Shown here in pieces: positions 34,435-46,437 of a stretch of DNA of 64,000 bases. Position 1 is the first letter of the stretch. Each line of letters begins with the position of its first letter. Made by a program: the position numbers and the translations under genes. The stretch lies in NCBI RefSeq assembly GCF_029784135.1, contig NC_073746.1, positions 231,558,024-231,622,023 on the forward strand. The letters are read 5' to 3'. A model generated the notes under the pieces. It was not told the DNA's origin. It worked only from the letters and a program-made list of their open reading frames with translations, and did not search any database. The DNA comes from Toxorhynchites rutilus septentrionalis (Eukaryota; Arthropoda; Insecta; Diptera; Culicidae).

Positions 34435-34959
34435 TTCTATCATATTTTCTGTATCAAACATTTATTCCATGTAACAGAGAAACATGTTATTAGCAAGTGG
34501 TTGGAAAATCTTGAACGAGAATAGAAGTACTAGGAATTTTTTTAGTAAAAGGTAAATTCAACGGGGTCGATTAGAAGATCAATCAATGAACAGTTCTGCG
34601 TTTGGACTCATGAACATGCGCTTAGTATGAGAAGGTGAATGTTTGAAGGTATTGATGACAAAAAACAAATTTTGGGCGGGACGAAGTTTGCCGGGTCACG
34701 ATATTAATGCTCGAAAATCAGAAAATCCAGATTGGTGCGTCGTCATCTATGTTCAGCTGTCATTATGCTCTCAAATGTTATCATATTGACCGTGTAAGGT
34801 CCGCTTAATACCTTTCAAGTTCCCAGTGGACGTCTCAGATGATGAAAACGGCATGAAGTGGTAGCAGCAAGTATCAGGACTACAGAATTCTGCTGTGAGT
34901 GCGAAAGTTCACCCCCTCAAGTGAGTAAGGCGCATTAATTTAACCACAAAGAAGTTTGG

Positions 34960-35382
34960 CAATGAAAATGGCTTATTGAATACCCCTTTGTCAACTCAAG
35001 TTCAGCAAGCGTCATCTGGTTGAATATGGCGCCATGATCCGGGGATCGCGTCAAGACATATGCCTGAGCGCTCTACGAATAAAGCATTTTCGAATCCGCT
35101 CAATACTGATGCTCCACATGTGCTGGTAAGGGATCCATACTACCGATGCAGTTTCGACCGAACAAGAGAAGAGTAGAGTGATTTCAGGCAGTAAGGATCA
35201 GTGAAGTACCTAGAAATTCTTGATATAAACCTAAGCTGACGTGTAGCCTTAGTGATCAGCACAGAACGGTGTGCATCGAAAAAGAACTTATGTTCGAGAA
35301 CTACGTCCAAGTCGTTGACCTGACTGACTCTCTTTAAGATCAATTCGTCAATCGTGTAGTTTAATAGAATTGGCTGTTTTTT
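34960..35382 (-). pseudogene. CR1/Jockey-like LINE, C-terminal RT part (split element)
   Basis: Minus-strand reading from 35382 gives KKQPILLNYTID, LILKRVSQVNDLDVVLEHK, PYCLKSLYSSLVRSKL and IERIRKCFIRRALRHMS. It continues exactly where the fragment ending at 39089 stops (...MNFYRK), so the two are halves of one LINE separated by the 3.7-kb insertion. Stops after RHMS show decay. Confidence 0.75.
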
Positions 35383-35690
35383 TGACGTAGAACTACGTCT
35401 TTCATTAAGAGTGCCAAATCAGACACAGGTCACGTTTTTATGAAATAACGTTAACGTTAATAATTGTTTTTGCCATGAACGGATTTTGGCGATTTTCATA
35501 CCAAACGAATCGGAAATTCCCTAAGATTCCTTAAGATATGCTATACATCACAATCCCCTGATGTGTAAATGGTTAAAATTCATGAAAACTTGAAACGTTT
35601 CCATTTTCCCATACATTTGCTCAGCTGATTTAAGAGCTTCCGTACCCGTGCCATCAATAACGAGCAACGAAGGGAAATATTTGCCTAAAG

Positions 35691-36719
35691 CAGGGGTGGC
35701 CAAACTTTTGACCAGTACGGGCGACTAATTGTTTAAATCTTAGATCGCGATCTACCAACGTTGACTGTAGCAAGAATTCATTAGAAAACGAATGCAGTAC
35801 TAGATAATAAAACATAGTTTTAACCCTCCTGTACTCGCGTGCGAAATTATAACTCGTATGTCACAGACTGTGCGTCTCTCTGTAATTTTGCAATTTTATA
35901 CGTTTAAGTAAAAAAAATATATTATTAAATGAAAAAACTCCAGAATTTTTTTTTCATTCTGTTTGTTATAGTCATGCAAGCCTCCTCAAAATAAAATTAT
36001 TGAGTCTGTGCGACCGAGACTGTGAGAGGATTGATTAAAGGAAAAACATAGGTCATACTAATAAATATTCATAGATAAATAATTTTATCAAATAAAAATA
36101 ATTATCGGTTACTAGATGATTAATAATAATACTAGTAAACAATGACTATCAATGATAGTAATTTTTTATTTTTTAGTGTCTTCGTGTGAACTAACCCATA
36201 AAACATTGTAATGATTTATCAAAGTCGAAACGTTAGTCAAAATTAACATTTTTAAGATGGTGAAGTACACGTACGAGCAACACTTAATAATTTTCTAAAA
36301 TTTCTACCGAAATTCGGAGTCGGTGGTTGTAACTTTAAGAGCGCTTACTCCAATTTTCGGCCGTAATAATCGTCCCAGCAGGCAGATTGTGCTTAGCGCT
36401 GAAACTTCTCCGATTGGCCTCTGGCGACTTCATGTATGAGGCCCATTTCTGGCCCAATGGCCAACAATGGTCAACAAGCAAAATATATGTTATTGGTCAG
36501 ATGCAAAACCACATGTGCTTCAAGATTTTATAATTTTAGAAATTTATAATTTCTCCTTTACTAGGTGCTCTATTGATGACTATATCTTACAGATTGGTCA
36601 TTCAACAAATTAACATCCATTGCCTTTGGAGGTGACACTATCCTAGACCAGCTGGCGAGCACCTAGGAGTACCTACGCGGGCGACCGGTAGACCGCGGAC
36701 TACCGTTTAGCCATCCCTG
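35691..36719. mobile_element. hAT element, non-autonomous (1029 bp)
   Basis: Ends CAGGGGTGGCCAAAC and GTTTAGCCATCCCTG are near-inverse. They are flanked by 8-bp duplications GCCTAAAG (35683-35690) and GCCTAGAG (36720-36727) with one mismatch. TIR and duplication length are diagnostic of hAT. No hAT transposase remains; instead it holds a piece of an unrelated Tc1-like transposase gene (36257-36385). Confidence 0.85.
36257..36385 (+). pseudogene. Tc1/mariner-type transposase N-terminal fragment
   Basis: ATG at 36257 begins MVKYTYEQHLIIF, a stop replaces the next codon, then NFYRNSESVVVTLRALTPIF and GRNNRPSRQIV follow in frame. This is the first helix-turn-helix of the same transposase family seen near 46.5-46.8 kb. 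About 40 residues survive. Confidence 0.6.
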
Positions 36720-39088
36720 GCCTAGAGTATACATATTGGATCTCGTGGAGGCAAATTTTCAGTCTCGTCCAGTATAAGCAATGAACACCACTTGTTCTTC
36801 CTTGTTTGGCGTCGTGCACAAATTACGTAACGCGTAGGGGGGGAGGGGGTCAAAAATCCGGATTTTTTGCGTTTAAAAGTTAAAAAGAGCGCAAAGCGGA
36901 GATAAGTGTGTGTATATTTAGTTACTTCAAGCCATCGATTTATGGATATGTGTGTGCGTACGTGCGTGCTTCATAACCCGTACCAGAAAATAGTACAACT
37001 TCGCTTCGCTTTGTATCTGCTCCCTTGTACATTGGTCCTGTCTCGATGCAACAATCGTCTGATTTTTTTCATGCTATGATGGATGATTGTTTGGTGGTGC
37101 TAATTATGCAGACGTGATGATAAATATAAACAAAAAGGGGAGATAGCTGAGGCAAACACTCTGTCTTTTTTATTACTTCAAGCAGTTAACACCCCTTGTT
37201 TTCCGTCTTCATAAAAGCTCCATTGGTACATTCGACATTGCATCAATACATTGAACTGACGCTATGGCGAAGCAGGCGTTAAGGTTGTGCGCCAAAAAAA
37301 TATTTGTTGAATACCAAGCTAGACCAACGTGAACGTCTTACTGGAATATTACGAGTTATTCGGGATCGCGTGCCAGTTGCAAAACTGCCTTCAAGTATTG
37401 CATTTGCGCGAATCTTGATTATAATGCTTCTGCAATGCAATGCAAGGCAATGCTAGTCTTTTCGAGGTTATTTAGATTAACAGAAAGAGTTTATTTCGTT
37501 TATTTAGTCACTAAGAAAGTAAATGTCATACTGGAATTTTGTATGTGATTTGGTTTCGCCTGCCAGTAGCAAAACTTTCTTCACTGAGTATGACTGCTGC
37601 GTTTATCTTGAGCATGATAAAGTAATGCAACTTTTTTTCGAGGCCAGTAATATTTATAGAAGTGTTTCTTTTGAGAATTGCGTAAAATGATGAGAAGTGT
37701 TTATATTCCTAGTTGCTTCAAGTGACTAATGTATGGCTCTGTATGCATGCTATGTTGAACGCTTGTTTGGTGCTGGTTGATTCACGTTGTACGAACGACG
37801 TCTTGAGATGCGATTCTATTGAGGCAATACTAAATAACATGTGGAATGATATTTGATACTTGCAAGCAGGGCATAGTCATAGTCAACTAAGGATAATCAG
37901 CTGACTATCTGACTGACTATATCCGTATTCAGTTAGTAATGACTTTTGGCTTCTTCACGCAGTTTCTTCGCCAAAGCGACTAAACAGTCAGTCGGGTGTT
38001 TAGTCGCTTTCCCCCTATACCGACTCGACTATATCAATTCATTCTTCTCAGTCAAATTGTTCTCATTGCATTTTGAAGTGACTTCCCCCAAAACGAATTC
38101 GTTCATCTCTTTCTCTCTCCCATGTACGTGTGCATGCATCGATGTTTGAGTTCAACGTGGTTTCACATACGCTACAGGTGAGCTAGATTTTTTTGTATCG
38201 TACACGAAAATTACTCACACGTATAAAATAGCGTGCAGTGTGTGTGCGCTATTTACTAATACTAACGCGAGGACCCTTATAGCATACTTGATAATTGTTC
38301 AAGTTCGTTGATTTGAGTTCACGATGGATGGCCAGTAAATCGTCCATTGATGGGGTAACTTCTTTTTTGCATCCGAAATCATGTTTTCGTTCCTCTTTAT
38401 ATGGACGTAAAAATAAGACTACGTACGCGGGTAACAATTTCGTTCCTAGGGGAATAGAAATGTGGATTGAAGTCAGTTGAATGAAGAGGCAGATTTGTAT
38501 TCATTAGTCGAGTCAGTTAAAATAACCACTGACTGGACTAGTTCACCAGTCATCCTCGCTAGTCAACGCTAGTCAAGTCACTTTTTGTTGTGGGCGACTG
38601 CCGAAGCAGTTCTAGTCGAAGCGAAGCTATTGAGAGTAGAGTCGGTCTTCATTTTTTTGCAAGTATTGCCATTGTTGTTTCCATGCGGTGCCAAAGATAG
38701 ATTGATGTAGCTATGAGATGTGAAATAATGGTGGTGGTGCAACAAGTATATAATCGACTGTAGCCAAGTCTATGTCAATTGCGAAAAAGGCCACCGGAAT
38801 AGAATTCGAGGAAAATTTTTATTGCATTGCCATAGACAAATCATGCATACAATCAACTAGTGCTTTGTTCTGCGAGGGCAAGAATGAATCATCAATTAAT
38901 CATCATCAACTGATTCTACAATAAAAAAACATTTCAAGGCAACCGAACCATTCTTCTAAACAGTTATTTCTAAAATTTCGCAGCATTATAAAATTATATC
39001 CGAAGTTATAAACAAGCGACTTGAAAAAAATTACAGCGTAGTTCTACGTCAACAATGCGTTCGTGTCTTGGACACAACTTCCAATAAT

Positions 39089-39800
39089 TTTCGATAAAAG
39101 TTCATGATCGCACACTTACCGATGCTTATGGTTAGTTTATTCAGGCGCCACCAACTCACGAACTGGTCAAGCATGTTCTGCAAATCCTTACAGTTTCAAT
39201 AGCCAGATAGATCTTCAAGTTGTCTGCGTAGTGCGGCACACAGACGGGTGCTAGAATAAGCAACACATCTTTGTAGAATATCACGAACAAGGCAATGGTC
39301 CTATATTGTTGCCTTGCGGAACTCCCGGACAAACAGCAACAGAAATGAAGTGTGAGTCTGGAGCTCAATACGGAGCATTTTTTCAGAAAGGCATTTCCTC
39401 AGCCAGTTAATGAATTCTTCAGAAGCACAAACACGGGATAGTTTTCTCAGCAGGATGCGGTGGTCAATCCGATTGAAAGCGCCTTTTATTAAGTAGTTTT
39501 TAGTGGATACAAAACGATGAGAAATCGAGAAACCATGATAAACCATGATAAGACCATGTTGTACTGGTGAGTTATAGCTCTGAATATCAAAGAAGACAAC
39601 ATCGTTCACGATCATCTCAAATAGCTTACATGCAGATGCAGATAAGTTGGTTATTCCGCGATAGTTGGTCACGTTACACTCGTCTCCTTTTTTGAAGACA
39701 GGATACACAGAAGAGTGCCTTACCGAAAAACACTGATGCAAAGCATTTTGAAAACAAATCACATGTTTCAAGAACAGAGGACGACTCCTAATCACCAAAG
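39089..39800 (-). pseudogene. CR1/Jockey-like LINE, N-terminal RT part (split element)
   Basis: Minus-strand frames give VYPVFKKGDECNVTNYRGI, NLSASACKLFEMIV, an AFNRIDHRILLRKL block, then VIFYKDVLLILAPVCVPHYA with the catalytic box read as ADN in place of ADD, and LDQFVSWWRLNKLTISIG running to MNFYRK at the insertion point. The changed ADD box and several frameshifts mark it as dead. Confidence 0.75.
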
Positions 39801-39953
39801 AACAGATGGGATGTCTGTAGTTCCACGTTTGGAATTGACAACATTCTAGAAACTTCTTGGAAACCTACGCGAGTTTTCTGTACACGAAGCAGATATGATT
39901 TTTAAAGAGTAGTGTTAATGTTGCGGTATGCATTTCTAGCAATTTATTTGGCC

Positions 39954-41795
39954 ACTAGCTTATTGGTGACAATTTCAAGGATTTCACATTAGGATAACCG
40001 GAATGGTCTCCGGATGACCTACAGTTCAGTGTTCAAATCTCATTCAAATGACCGTAGGTGAAGAAATAATAGATTTTGTATTCATTTTTGTGCGTATGAC
40101 ACTAGAAAATCCTGAAAAACATAGATTTATCAATTTCACCCCGAAGTAAAATTTTGAAATTTTCTGCTAAAAATTTTCCAAATTAACGCTCAAGGATTTT
40201 TTTCAACAAATTCCATAACGTTTTGTGGCCTTAGCACCAGTACTGATTTCAAAAATAATTAGGTTTAAATCTAACAAAAAAAATCGGAAATATTTACATT
40301 TTTCTGAAAATCGTGATTTGCCCCTGGTTTACGGTACTACAAATAACACAACACAAATTAACAAATAATTAGATGCTTTCCAGGCATGGCAATATTATAT
40401 ACACTTCTGTGTTCAGGTATTTTGGTTATTTTTTAAGGTTTATATGAAGTTGTATTTTTCATTTTTTTAATGCACGAATAATAATTATAACACTGTTGAC
40501 AGCTGGATCCGTAGTACAGAAGCAACGGGGTGTCGTAGAACAAATTCCAATGTATATTTTGAAGGCAGTACCTGAGGCGTTGCATAGTTTTTGAAAATTC
40601 GAAAAAAATGCCAAAATGGCGGTCTTTTTTAAAAATAAGTTATTTTACATGAAAAATCGTTGTTTAGAAGCTCAAAAAAATGGAATAAAGGAATATGAAA
40701 AACGGTTATGTAACGCTTCAGATAATCCATTTTTACGAAAAATACTTTTAGGATAACATTTCCTAGGGCATAAGTACTCAAAAATGCAAAAAACAAAAAT
40801 TCGATTTTTTCGATTTTCCAGATCGGGGTCCCCCCTTGATGGAGAAATGGCTGATATGTTTCTCACAATGCTACAAATAATAATAAAAATGCAAAACTGT
40901 AGAATGAATATGCCATTAAATAACTTTAAAAATCGTTCTTTCAAAGGTTACGAGAGAGTTAGTTTTGCTATCCTCATTGGACTTTTCAAGGTAAGAGGAA
41001 AATGAACTTTGGTGTTTCAAACCTCTATAATAGTAAGAAGAAAATTTAAATTCTATTCTCGCTCTAGCCAGTCAGTCAACAGGCTTCCTCGAGGCTAAAA
41101 GGTAATTTTAAAATTTTCTGAGAGAGAAAAGAGAGACAGAGAGACAGAGAGATAGAAGACATGCATACACACTACATACATACAACTCCCTTTTCCAGCG
41201 CGTTTAAGTGGAAAGATTGAATAATCAATTTGAACAAACCAAACACCAGGGCTCATTTGTTTCAATGAGTATGCGGGAAACTTGGGAAAACATGGGACGG
41301 GCCGCTATCTCTATAATAAAGAGCAAAAAAATGTACCAGGTGTTATTTGTATACTTCTATGCGAGCCCTAGTTAATGAATTAAAGTTTCACATACTATAG
41401 TGGAACCAATGTGATAGAAGACACGATAAGTCACCAAATAAAACTTAATTATTGTATACTGATCAGTGTGAAATTCACGCCCAAATCCTTCAACGTTGGG
41501 ACACCATTTTTGACATCATCGGTCACATAATCGCGCTCGACGGGTTTGGTGTGCAAGTCTCCCAACGAGAACGAGATGCAAACGAATTCTGTAAATATCA
41601 CCTTCATCGCCGACGGGGCAGTGTTATACACACTGCGTACTGCGGGTGCTGGCTCGTTCTCACACAAAAAACACATCGCAGCTGCTCACTCTCTCACTCT
41701 GTTTGTGTTTACGTCAAGAATACGACCATTTACGACCGTTTACGACTGTTCACGACGACCGCGCTTTATTTTTTAGCGATTTTATTTATAGTAAG
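39954..41795 (-). repeat. Truncated copy 5 of the large unit, with its own target duplication
   Basis: Same sequence as 29347-31188 (offset 10607), lacking the first ~700 bp of the unit. Flanked by TTATTTGGCC at 39944-39953 and 41798-41807. One-sided truncation plus a 10-11-bp duplication looks like LINE-machinery insertion rather than cut-and-paste. In + orientation the unit would then end 3' at TTTATAGTAAG. Confidence 0.8.
41449..41676 (-). pseudogene. 75-codon NDUFA9-tail chimeric frame, copy 5
   Basis: Same open frame as at 28303-28530 and 30842-31069. Confidence 0.5.
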
Positions 41796-41807
41796 AATTA
41801 TTTGGCC

Positions 41808-43571
41808 AATTCATAATTTGAGATATTGGGAATAACCCGTTTACATGGCATGAAGCGGGAAATAATTTCTAATTGACATAAGCTCTAGCAATTCAATGAA
41901 ATAAACCACAGATAATTAATAATTTATGATATATTGTCAAATAACAAATTCAAATTTAAATAATGGTAATAATTTGAAAATATCTTCAAGTTCATGTCAA
42001 TATCATTCTTCCCTCCCGAGAATACCCCCAGTGGAAGCGGAAACAAGGCAGTAATAAAGTCTGTAAAGCTCAAATATGCTCTTCCACGCCCGTTAATCAT
42101 ACAATCGTTGCACGAAGGAACCAATTCAGTATGACTTCATTGATCGTGACATATCATATATCGGGAATGGCTTTTTTCTCACTGCCACCAGCAACAGCGT
42201 AAGCCAACAAAACTAGCAAAAAGGGCGAAACTTCATGAAAGAATTATTGCCCCGTTCCGTAGCTAAGGAATTCTGCCACTAACCAAGCGTTGCCACCCTC
42301 CGCGAACAACCAATCGTCGCGTGCAGACGATACTTTTGTAGGACATACTTTGCTTACAGATTGGCTTATTTTATTCATGAGTATGTGTATTGATTTATTG
42401 AATCAAAACAAACTTTGACAGAGCGAACGGATCTTCTCCAGCTTATTTATGAGATGTTGCTCAGACCCGACTGGCACAAATGAACTTGGCGTGCTTGCTC
42501 AATAATGGATGTAATTAGCCGGCTACATATATCAGCAGAATCCAACGTGTTGGATTCCGGGGAGAATTAAAATGAATGTTAGACAAGCGAACCGAATCGA
42601 GTGATGTTTAGAAAATTAAAATACTTCTTAGGTTCACGTTCTCAGTCGCAATGGTGACGGCTCCTCCGTTGCGTGTCACGCGTTCCCTATAGATTAACAG
42701 GAAGCGTGTGGTGGAGGTCACATTTTCCCACTGCTGGAACGAAGCCTGAGTCAACAAAGTTTGTAATTGGAGTGATTTGAAAAATAGTATCATGGGCCAT
42801 GTTATTGCAAAGTGGAGAATAATTGCTCCCCAGCAGCAACCACGGGAAAAATATATACAACAGCCAAAAAAACCTGAAGGCGAGAAAAGATGTTACGAAG
42901 AAATAACACAGCTCTCACCTCGACTGCATGGCGGGCTTAATTTTGTTACCCATGAGAGGTATGATGATTTATTGCGCTGTTCTTCGCATATTTTCTGTTG
43001 GTGCGCTCCACCCGCCCTTAGGTGTCGATGGCAGGGGATGGGCGGGGACGAATGGAATCCACCCACGCTATTCGCGTATGTAGGATATGTGAAAAAAACG
43101 TGTACATGCCACTTGATTTATATCGGATCTCAATACGCCGCATTGTCGGAAGTTCACGAGTGTGTTACGTACATTGTGGGAAGAAAAACTATTGGGTTTA
43201 TCCTTTCACTAAGTTATGTCTGTCACATTAGATGGCGCTTCAGAAGGTAATAGAACATTATATTATTTATTAATTTCCTCTTTAGTTGTGGGATTTCGTA
43301 AACTATATTGCTAATTTGTATTGAAGGTTGACCACCAAAAATTCCGGATATACGAGAGACGCTGCAAATTATTTATTTTTTGAGTGAACATTTTCAAAAT
43401 ATTAATGAGTTACGTTGAGAGTGTATAGGATTACAGAGCCATTTGTTATCCAGATAAGTTAGGTAACAAGAGAGCCTATCTCGTGAAACACATATATAAA
43501 ACTTTGTTTCGCCTCGGAGGCATACTTTTCGATTGTTATCGAGTACTATGCCGGTAGTACAGGGTCTTTCA
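41808..43571. other. Intergenic DNA, nothing recognised
   Basis: The longest open frame (42777-43250, 157 codons) has no recognisable motif, an unbiased composition and no neighbours; treated as chance. Confidence 0.5.
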
Positions 43572-44122
43572 GATTAACCACTCACGCAACAAATTTTGAT
43601 AGCTTCTACAAAAGTGAACCGATTTTAATTTTTAAAAAACGAAAATAAATCTCATTTTGGGACATTCTTGATGTGACCACCCCTTTTTTCAATAATGCGT
43701 TTTGATCGGTGAACAAAATTCTTCATGCACAACTCTAACATTACGACTTCGATGCTGTTGAAAATCCGAGTTATTTCTCCTTTAAGTTCCTCCAAATTTT
43801 GTGGGGTATTACACTGCAACGGTCCTTCACGTACCTCTAAAGGAAGTAATCGGCGTCGAGAAATGTTGAAATTCTTATTATTAGAGGACAAAGTTTCATT
43901 AAGGCTTTGGTTGCTCGAATAATACGATTTCACTCAAATTACACGTTCTTGTAAATTGTACATCTTGACACTAAAAACCATCCGAGCAGACTGAACTAGT
44001 AGCCGAATATTATCGTCCGGAAGTGGGGAATGCAGTGTTACCATCGACGGAGCGAAAGCAATTTTTATGAGGAGCTATCCGATTTTTTTGCGTGAGCGTT
44101 TAATCTGGAAGATCCTTTACTA

Positions 44123-44813
44123 CATGGGCTGCAAAGACCCGGGATTTTTAATGAAAACAATTCTTTTTTTTCTGGCACAGCAGCATTTATTTCTCAAAAT
44201 TGTTTCCTTCGAGAGCAATACGCTTGGTGTAGCGATTTCCCAACATTTCGATTCCATTACTGTAGTACAAAACGTCTTCGAAATATGCCTCAGTGCCACT
44301 CTGCAGACTGCCTATTGGACTCAGGATTGTGGTAATGGATCCACGTTTCATCCATTGTCATAAAACGTCGAAAGACGTCCACTCGTTTACGCTTCAACAA
44401 CGCCAAACCGGCTGTTGAATCATCAACGCGCCGCTGTTTTTGGTCGACGGTCAGCAAACGATTTCTGGATTCGTAGCCTCTTTTTACCTTACAGAACGAG
44501 GTGCATCTGCGGTGCTTGTACGACCCATTTTAAATTCACTAAACCACCGATAAACTGTTGTTCTTGAAGGAGCAGAAGTGGAATAATATTTCGTCAACCA
44601 CTGCATTGATTGTTCAGGAGTTTTTCCTATAAAAACAATGTTTGAACGAATGCTCAGGTAGTGACACTCGAACAACTGTAGCTTGTGAACAAATAAACGA
44701 AATGTCATGAAACTTCACACATAAGCTAGTGACAGATGAGCCTCTCGAAATGAATCTTGTTCATTCTTAGTGGCGCCATCTGTTGAAAAATTCCGGGACT
44801 TTTCAGCCCATGT
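44123..44813 (-). mobile_element. mariner element (691 bp, internally deleted)
   Basis: Ends CATGGGCTGCAAAGACCCGG and the inverse of CATGGGCTGAAAAGTCCCGG, flanked by TA at 44121-44122 and 44814-44815. The minus strand encodes the mariner HTH (GKTPEQSMQWLTKYY, APSRTTVYRWFSEFK, GRTSTADAPRS), then LTVDQKQRRVDDS, FMTMDETWIHYHNPESNRQS with the first catalytic D, and after a deletion the tail YYSNGIEML. The second and third catalytic aspartates are gone. Confidence 0.85.
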
Positions 44814-45162
44814 ATTGATAAGTAGGTGAAAAAGATCACAGAAAGGAACGGTACACTATATTACGTACACAATGAATACGATCTTTGGACTCTGTATCCC
44901 ATGGATTATTTTTGTATCCGATTTGGATTATTGAGATCAAAGCTTGTTTGTGATCCCGCGGGCAAGTTGTTGGCGTCACACCTAACATGCCGAGGGTTCG
45001 GGCTCAATTTCCGTTCTGGTCAAGGGAATTTTTCGTCAAAGAAATTTCCTCCGACTTGCACTGTGGTCACGCGTATCTTAGGGCTTGCCGCTTAGAATGC
45101 ATTCAAGGCATAGGCATAGAAATCTCAACTAAGTACTAATAAAAATGACGTAACTGATACTA

Positions 45163-46437
45163 ACGGGTGTTAAATAAAAAATGAGAATTCACCTTTCAGT
45201 AACTCAAATAAAGAGCGTAAAATTTTCTTTCTCCAAGAAAATTGCTCTTTGGGCTCCCTAGAAACAGTAGGCGTGTTTGGTTTTGTTAGTTTGAATTTAG
45301 TCAAAGCAAAGATGGCGTCGAAACAGCACGTGCTCCGCGAACGCATTGTTCGGTTCTACGAAACGCATTTCCAGCAAGGAAAAAAGTTCACGGTGGCACA
45401 TTTTAAGGAAGAAATATCGTATCCTGGTTTCCCTGAACGTAGAGTGGAAGGTCGGAAGTGGTCGTCCGGTGACGATAATGACGAAGCAGAGGAAGACATC
45501 GTTAAAGAAGCTGCTTGACAACCAGGACGCAACCAGCCTGCGTGACGCCGGTCGGAAATATGGCTGCTCCCACGTATTGATCCATCGGACCCTCAAGATG
45601 GAAGAAATCGTCTGCAGGAAGAAGACGAGGTCGCCGGAGTACACGGAGGAGCCAATTGAGACGGTTAAATCACAGTGTCGGTGGATGACCAAAAAATACC
45701 GCGGGACGTCTTTCGTTCTGGACGACGAAAGCTATTTTCCGCTGTCCAAAACACATATTCCAAGAAATGATAATTACTACTCCAGCGACAAGTCATCCAC
45801 ACCGCCTGAAGTGAAATACAAGTTCAAGCATAAGTTTGAAAAAAAGGTTATGTTGTACATCTCCATTTCCGACCGGGGCATTTCAAAGCCTTGGTTTAAG
45901 CCGAGCGGTCTGGCAATCAACCAACAAATCTATCGAGAAGAGTGCCTTGATAAAATCCTGCTGCCGTTCCTGAACGAGCATCACGCGGATGGGAAGTACG
46001 TCTTCTGGCCGGACAAGGCGTCTTCCCATTACGCCAAGAAGACGCTGGCGTATCTTGAGGAGAAAAAGATACCGTTCGTGCCGAAAGATCGTAACCCAAA
46101 AAACTTGCCCCAGTGCCGCCCAATACAGGATTTCTTTGGCTCACTCAGTGCCCTAGTGTATAAAAACAATTGAAGGGCCAAGGACACGAAGCAACTGACT
46201 ACAAGAATCCGGAATTGTATCCAGAAAATGGACGTAAGTGCCATACAACGTTCTTGTGAGAGCATCGCGACAAAGTTGCGTCGAACAGCAGACCACAGCC
46301 CTTACTCAAACATTCACTGACATTTTTTTTGAAGAAAATACATTATGTTATTAATAAAAAATACTGAAATCGATGAAAAAAAATAATTTTTTTTTATATG
46401 TGATTGAAAAAATTCTCATTTTTTATTTAACACTTCT
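45163..46437 (+). mobile_element. Tc1/mariner-like element inside the SINE (1275 bp)
   Basis: TIRs contain GTGTTAAATAAAAAATGAGA at the left end and its inverse at the right end, with differences only in the first few bases. Flanked by TA at 45161-45162 and 46438-46439, and the SINE reads continuously across that TA. Carries one transposase gene, broken. Confidence 0.88.
45312..46320 (+). pseudogene. Tc1-like transposase (DD37E-type spacing), inactive
   Basis: ATG at 45312 gives MASKQHVLRERIVRFYETHF. A frameshift near 45455 moves the frame to GSGRPVTIMTKQRKTSLKKL and onward. First catalytic Asp is in VLDDESYF, the second in FWPDKASSHY; the third position reads RPIQDFFG, with Q where E is expected 37 residues after the second Asp. 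A TGA at 46171-46173 replaces a likely Trp, after which the frame stays open for 48 codons (RAKDTKQLTTRIRNC...) to 46320. Three independent lesions make it dead. Confidence 0.85.

Larger units (their letters stand above)
35383..39088. mobile_element. ~3.7-kb insertion splitting a LINE; unnamed repeat family
   Basis: The LINE frame on both sides joins within a run of lysine codons (A-run target), which fixes the insertion ends to within a few bases. On the minus strand it begins near TTGGAAGTTGTGTCCAAGAC and GTTGACGTAGAACTACGCTG; its other end has GACGTAGAACTACGTC. A second copy of the first end begins at ~63786. No transposase or RT of its own is seen. It contains a later hAT insertion (35691-36719), a run TTACGTAACGCGTAGGGGG near 36823, and a stretch rich in AGTCA motifs (37870-38585). 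Class is unresolved: large MITE, LTR-less retroelement derivative or composite. Confidence 0.6.

Noticed and set aside
35382..39052. GACGTAGAACTACG motif as classic terminal inverted repeats of the 3.7-kb element
   Set aside because: The motif is itself nearly palindromic, so inverted matches carry little weight, and similarity between copies extends beyond it.
39954..41795. Helitron origin of the large unit (the reverse strand of this copy ends CTAG/T)
   Set aside because: A 10-11-bp target duplication is present and full copies do not end there, which does not fit Helitron insertion.
42777..43250. 157-codon open frame as a gene
   Set aside because: No motif, no supporting context, and an overlapping frame of similar quality.
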